This document shows, piece after piece, positions 13,155 to 13,834 of a stretch of DNA of 13,834 nucleotides. The position numbers and the translations under genes are program-made. Origin of the DNA: Microbacterium sp. p3-SID336 (GTDB lineage: Bacteria; Actinomycetota; Actinomycetes; Actinomycetales; Microbacteriaceae); the NCBI RefSeq assembly GCF_025143365.1, contig NZ_JALXPE010000084.1, positions 1 through 13,834 of the forward strand. Direction: 5' to 3'. The first letter of the stretch is position 1, and every line of letters starts with the position of its first letter. The notes beneath the pieces are model-generated. The model was given only the letters and a program-made list of their open reading frames with translations, was not told the DNA's origin and made no database searches.

Positions 13155-13646
13155 GTGGACCTGCCTGTCAAGCTCGGTGACGCACAAGAGTTTCTGATGC
13201 TCGTTCCTTCCCCTCTTGCGGAGCGGGTGGCTGAGGACGAGCGTCTGGTCGTGGCGGCCTATCGGTTTCGTCGGGGCCTGGGCATCCGGGCCCGCCGGGC
13301 GCTGGCTTCACGGATCGAGCATGAGGTGACCGCCGCGCTGCACATCGTTCGGCCTGGAACGGTGGTGGTGGCCTTCGACGGTGCCGGCACGATGTCTCGG
13401 GCCCGTGTACACAGGTTGGCGAGCGGTGTGGTCGGTGAGGTGAGCAGGAGCGCCACCAATCTCGTCGGCGTGGACACGACTGTGATTGGAGTCGTGGTGA
13501 TGTCGCCGGCCGAGCGAGATCTCGCCGCCGCGTGCGTGCGGCATGTCGCAGCGCAGCCACCGCACCGGGGCGACGGGCTCGTCTTTCACGCCAGCGATCT
13601 CCGCCGGGCAAACATCTACGAACTGATCGAGGAAGCAGTCCTGTGA
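13155..13646 (+). CDS. unrecognised protein, possible GGDEF-like regulator fold
   Basis: 163-aa protein that I do not recognise with confidence. Visible: an N-terminal region with RRGLGIRARRALASRIEHEVTAA, the strand TVVVAFDGAG, a helix ARVHRLASGVVGEV, the strand TTVIGVVVM, a helix ERDLAAACVRHVA, then GLVFHASDLRRANIYELIEE. That strand-helix-strand order and the ending resemble the GGDEF-like sensor part of CdaR/PucR regulators, but this is only a pattern-level likeness. No membrane segment or signal peptide. GTG 13155 is favoured by the AGGAGAGGGG stretch just upstream; GTG 13059 would add Arg-rich residues of no clear homology. Its stop overlaps the next ATG as TGATG, so the two are co-translated. 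Codon use (GC-rich third positions) supports real coding. Confidence 0.68.
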   Translation: MDLPVKLGDAQEFLMLVPSPLAERVAEDERLVVAAYRFRRGLGIRARRALASRIEHEVTAALHIVRPGTVVVAFDGAGTMSRARVHRLASGVVGEVSRSATNLVGVDTTVIGVVVMSPAERDLAAACVRHVAAQPPHRGDGLVFHASDLRRANIYELIEEAVL

Positions 13647-13834
13647 TGTCGGTCAGCTCTCCGCGTGGTCACGGCGAAGACTACCTGTTAGTCATCTACC
13701 AGCGTCGGAATGCCTCGGTCCTGTCGCTGCAGGGGCGGGACACCGAGCTGACTCCGGGGAGCATCGTCGTTGTCCCCCGCTCAACGGTGGGGAGTGCAAT
13801 GCCCGCCGAGGACGCCGATCGCATGATCGTCGAG
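13646..13834 (+). CDS. cupin/AraC-type sensor protein, partial (3' end outside window)
   Basis: The first 63 codons of a gene cut by the window end, in frame to the last base. The strands YLLVIYQRRNASVL (13-26), SLQGRDTELTPGSIVVVPR and the following segment match the beta-barrel rhythm of the AraC ligand-binding domain (compare the PGD/PGS-V turn before the last strands). In that family the strands are normally preceded by about 60-70 residues that are missing here, so the gene starts late. The reading frame upstream is closed by stops, which excludes a longer version. It is coupled to the unrecognised gene by TGATG. Whether a helix-turn-helix follows cannot be seen, so AraC assignment is tentative. 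Confidence 0.55.
   Translation, partial: MSVSSPRGHGEDYLLVIYQRRNASVLSLQGRDTELTPGSIVVVPRSTVGSAMPAEDADRMIVE

Noticed and set aside
13022..13180. 52-codon plus-strand ORF after TAGGCT
   Set aside because: Arg-rich, no family likeness, and overlaps the next gene in another frame. Kept only as a finding about the leader.

Overview
The window is high-GC, densely packed DNA from an actinobacterium. It has many 1-4 nt start/stop overlaps and frequent GTG/TTG starts. At least two or three genes have a TAnnnT -10 hexamer 6-7 nt before the start codon, which is the leaderless-transcript arrangement. Together with the protein style this suggests Microbacteriaceae (Microbacterium or a relative). That placement is an inference, because no rRNA or other marker gene is present. 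There are no tRNA or rRNA genes, CRISPR arrays or insertion sequences.

Layout. (1) 1-880: a RidA-family gene (minus) diverges from an HxlR-type regulator (plus), with a candidate operator between them. (2) 923-3779, minus strand: molybdate uptake genes modA-modB-modC, then an overlapping gene for a small multi-span membrane protein of unknown function. (3) 3780-3952: a divergent control region with a 9-bp inverted repeat and a leaderless promoter. (4) 3953-7592, plus: a molybdenum-cofactor operon of moeB-rhodanese, moeA, a moaC-mogA fusion and moaE, with almost no spacing. (5) 7658-8869, plus: a 23-codon ORF coupled to a peroxiredoxin-like gene, then a P-loop-kinase-like protein with a degenerate Walker A. 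(6) 8995-10298, minus: moaA-moaD. (7) 10504-12142, plus: a three-gene cassette of a sulfite-oxidase-type molybdopterin oxidoreductase, a flavin/NAD(P)H reductase and a four-cysteine DUF6510-type protein. It ends tail-to-tail and overlapping with a TetR-type regulator (minus). (8) 12751-13154 is a 404-nt control region. It is followed by a gene I do not recognise, coupled to the start of a cupin-type (AraC-sensor-like) gene that runs off the window.

How the genes fit together. ModABC imports molybdate. MoaA and the MoaC domain make cPMP. MoaD and MoaE, with MoeB activating the MoaD C-terminal Gly-Gly and its rhodanese domain probably supplying sulfur, make molybdopterin. The MogA domain and MoeA adenylylate it and insert molybdenum. 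The one visible Mo enzyme belongs to the sulfite oxidase fold, which uses Mo-molybdopterin without a nucleotide, so the absence of mobA from the cluster is consistent. This looks like a nearly self-contained unit of metal import, cofactor synthesis and enzyme with its own reductase. The oxidoreductase has no visible export signal and its reductase looks cytoplasmic, which suggests a soluble NAD(P)H-linked cytoplasmic Mo enzyme of unknown substrate. The most interesting parts are that cassette, the mutually exclusive pairings in the moaA leader, the coupled 23-codon ORF and the paralogue-style losses of key residues (RidA Arg, Walker A Lys, MoeB zinc cysteines).
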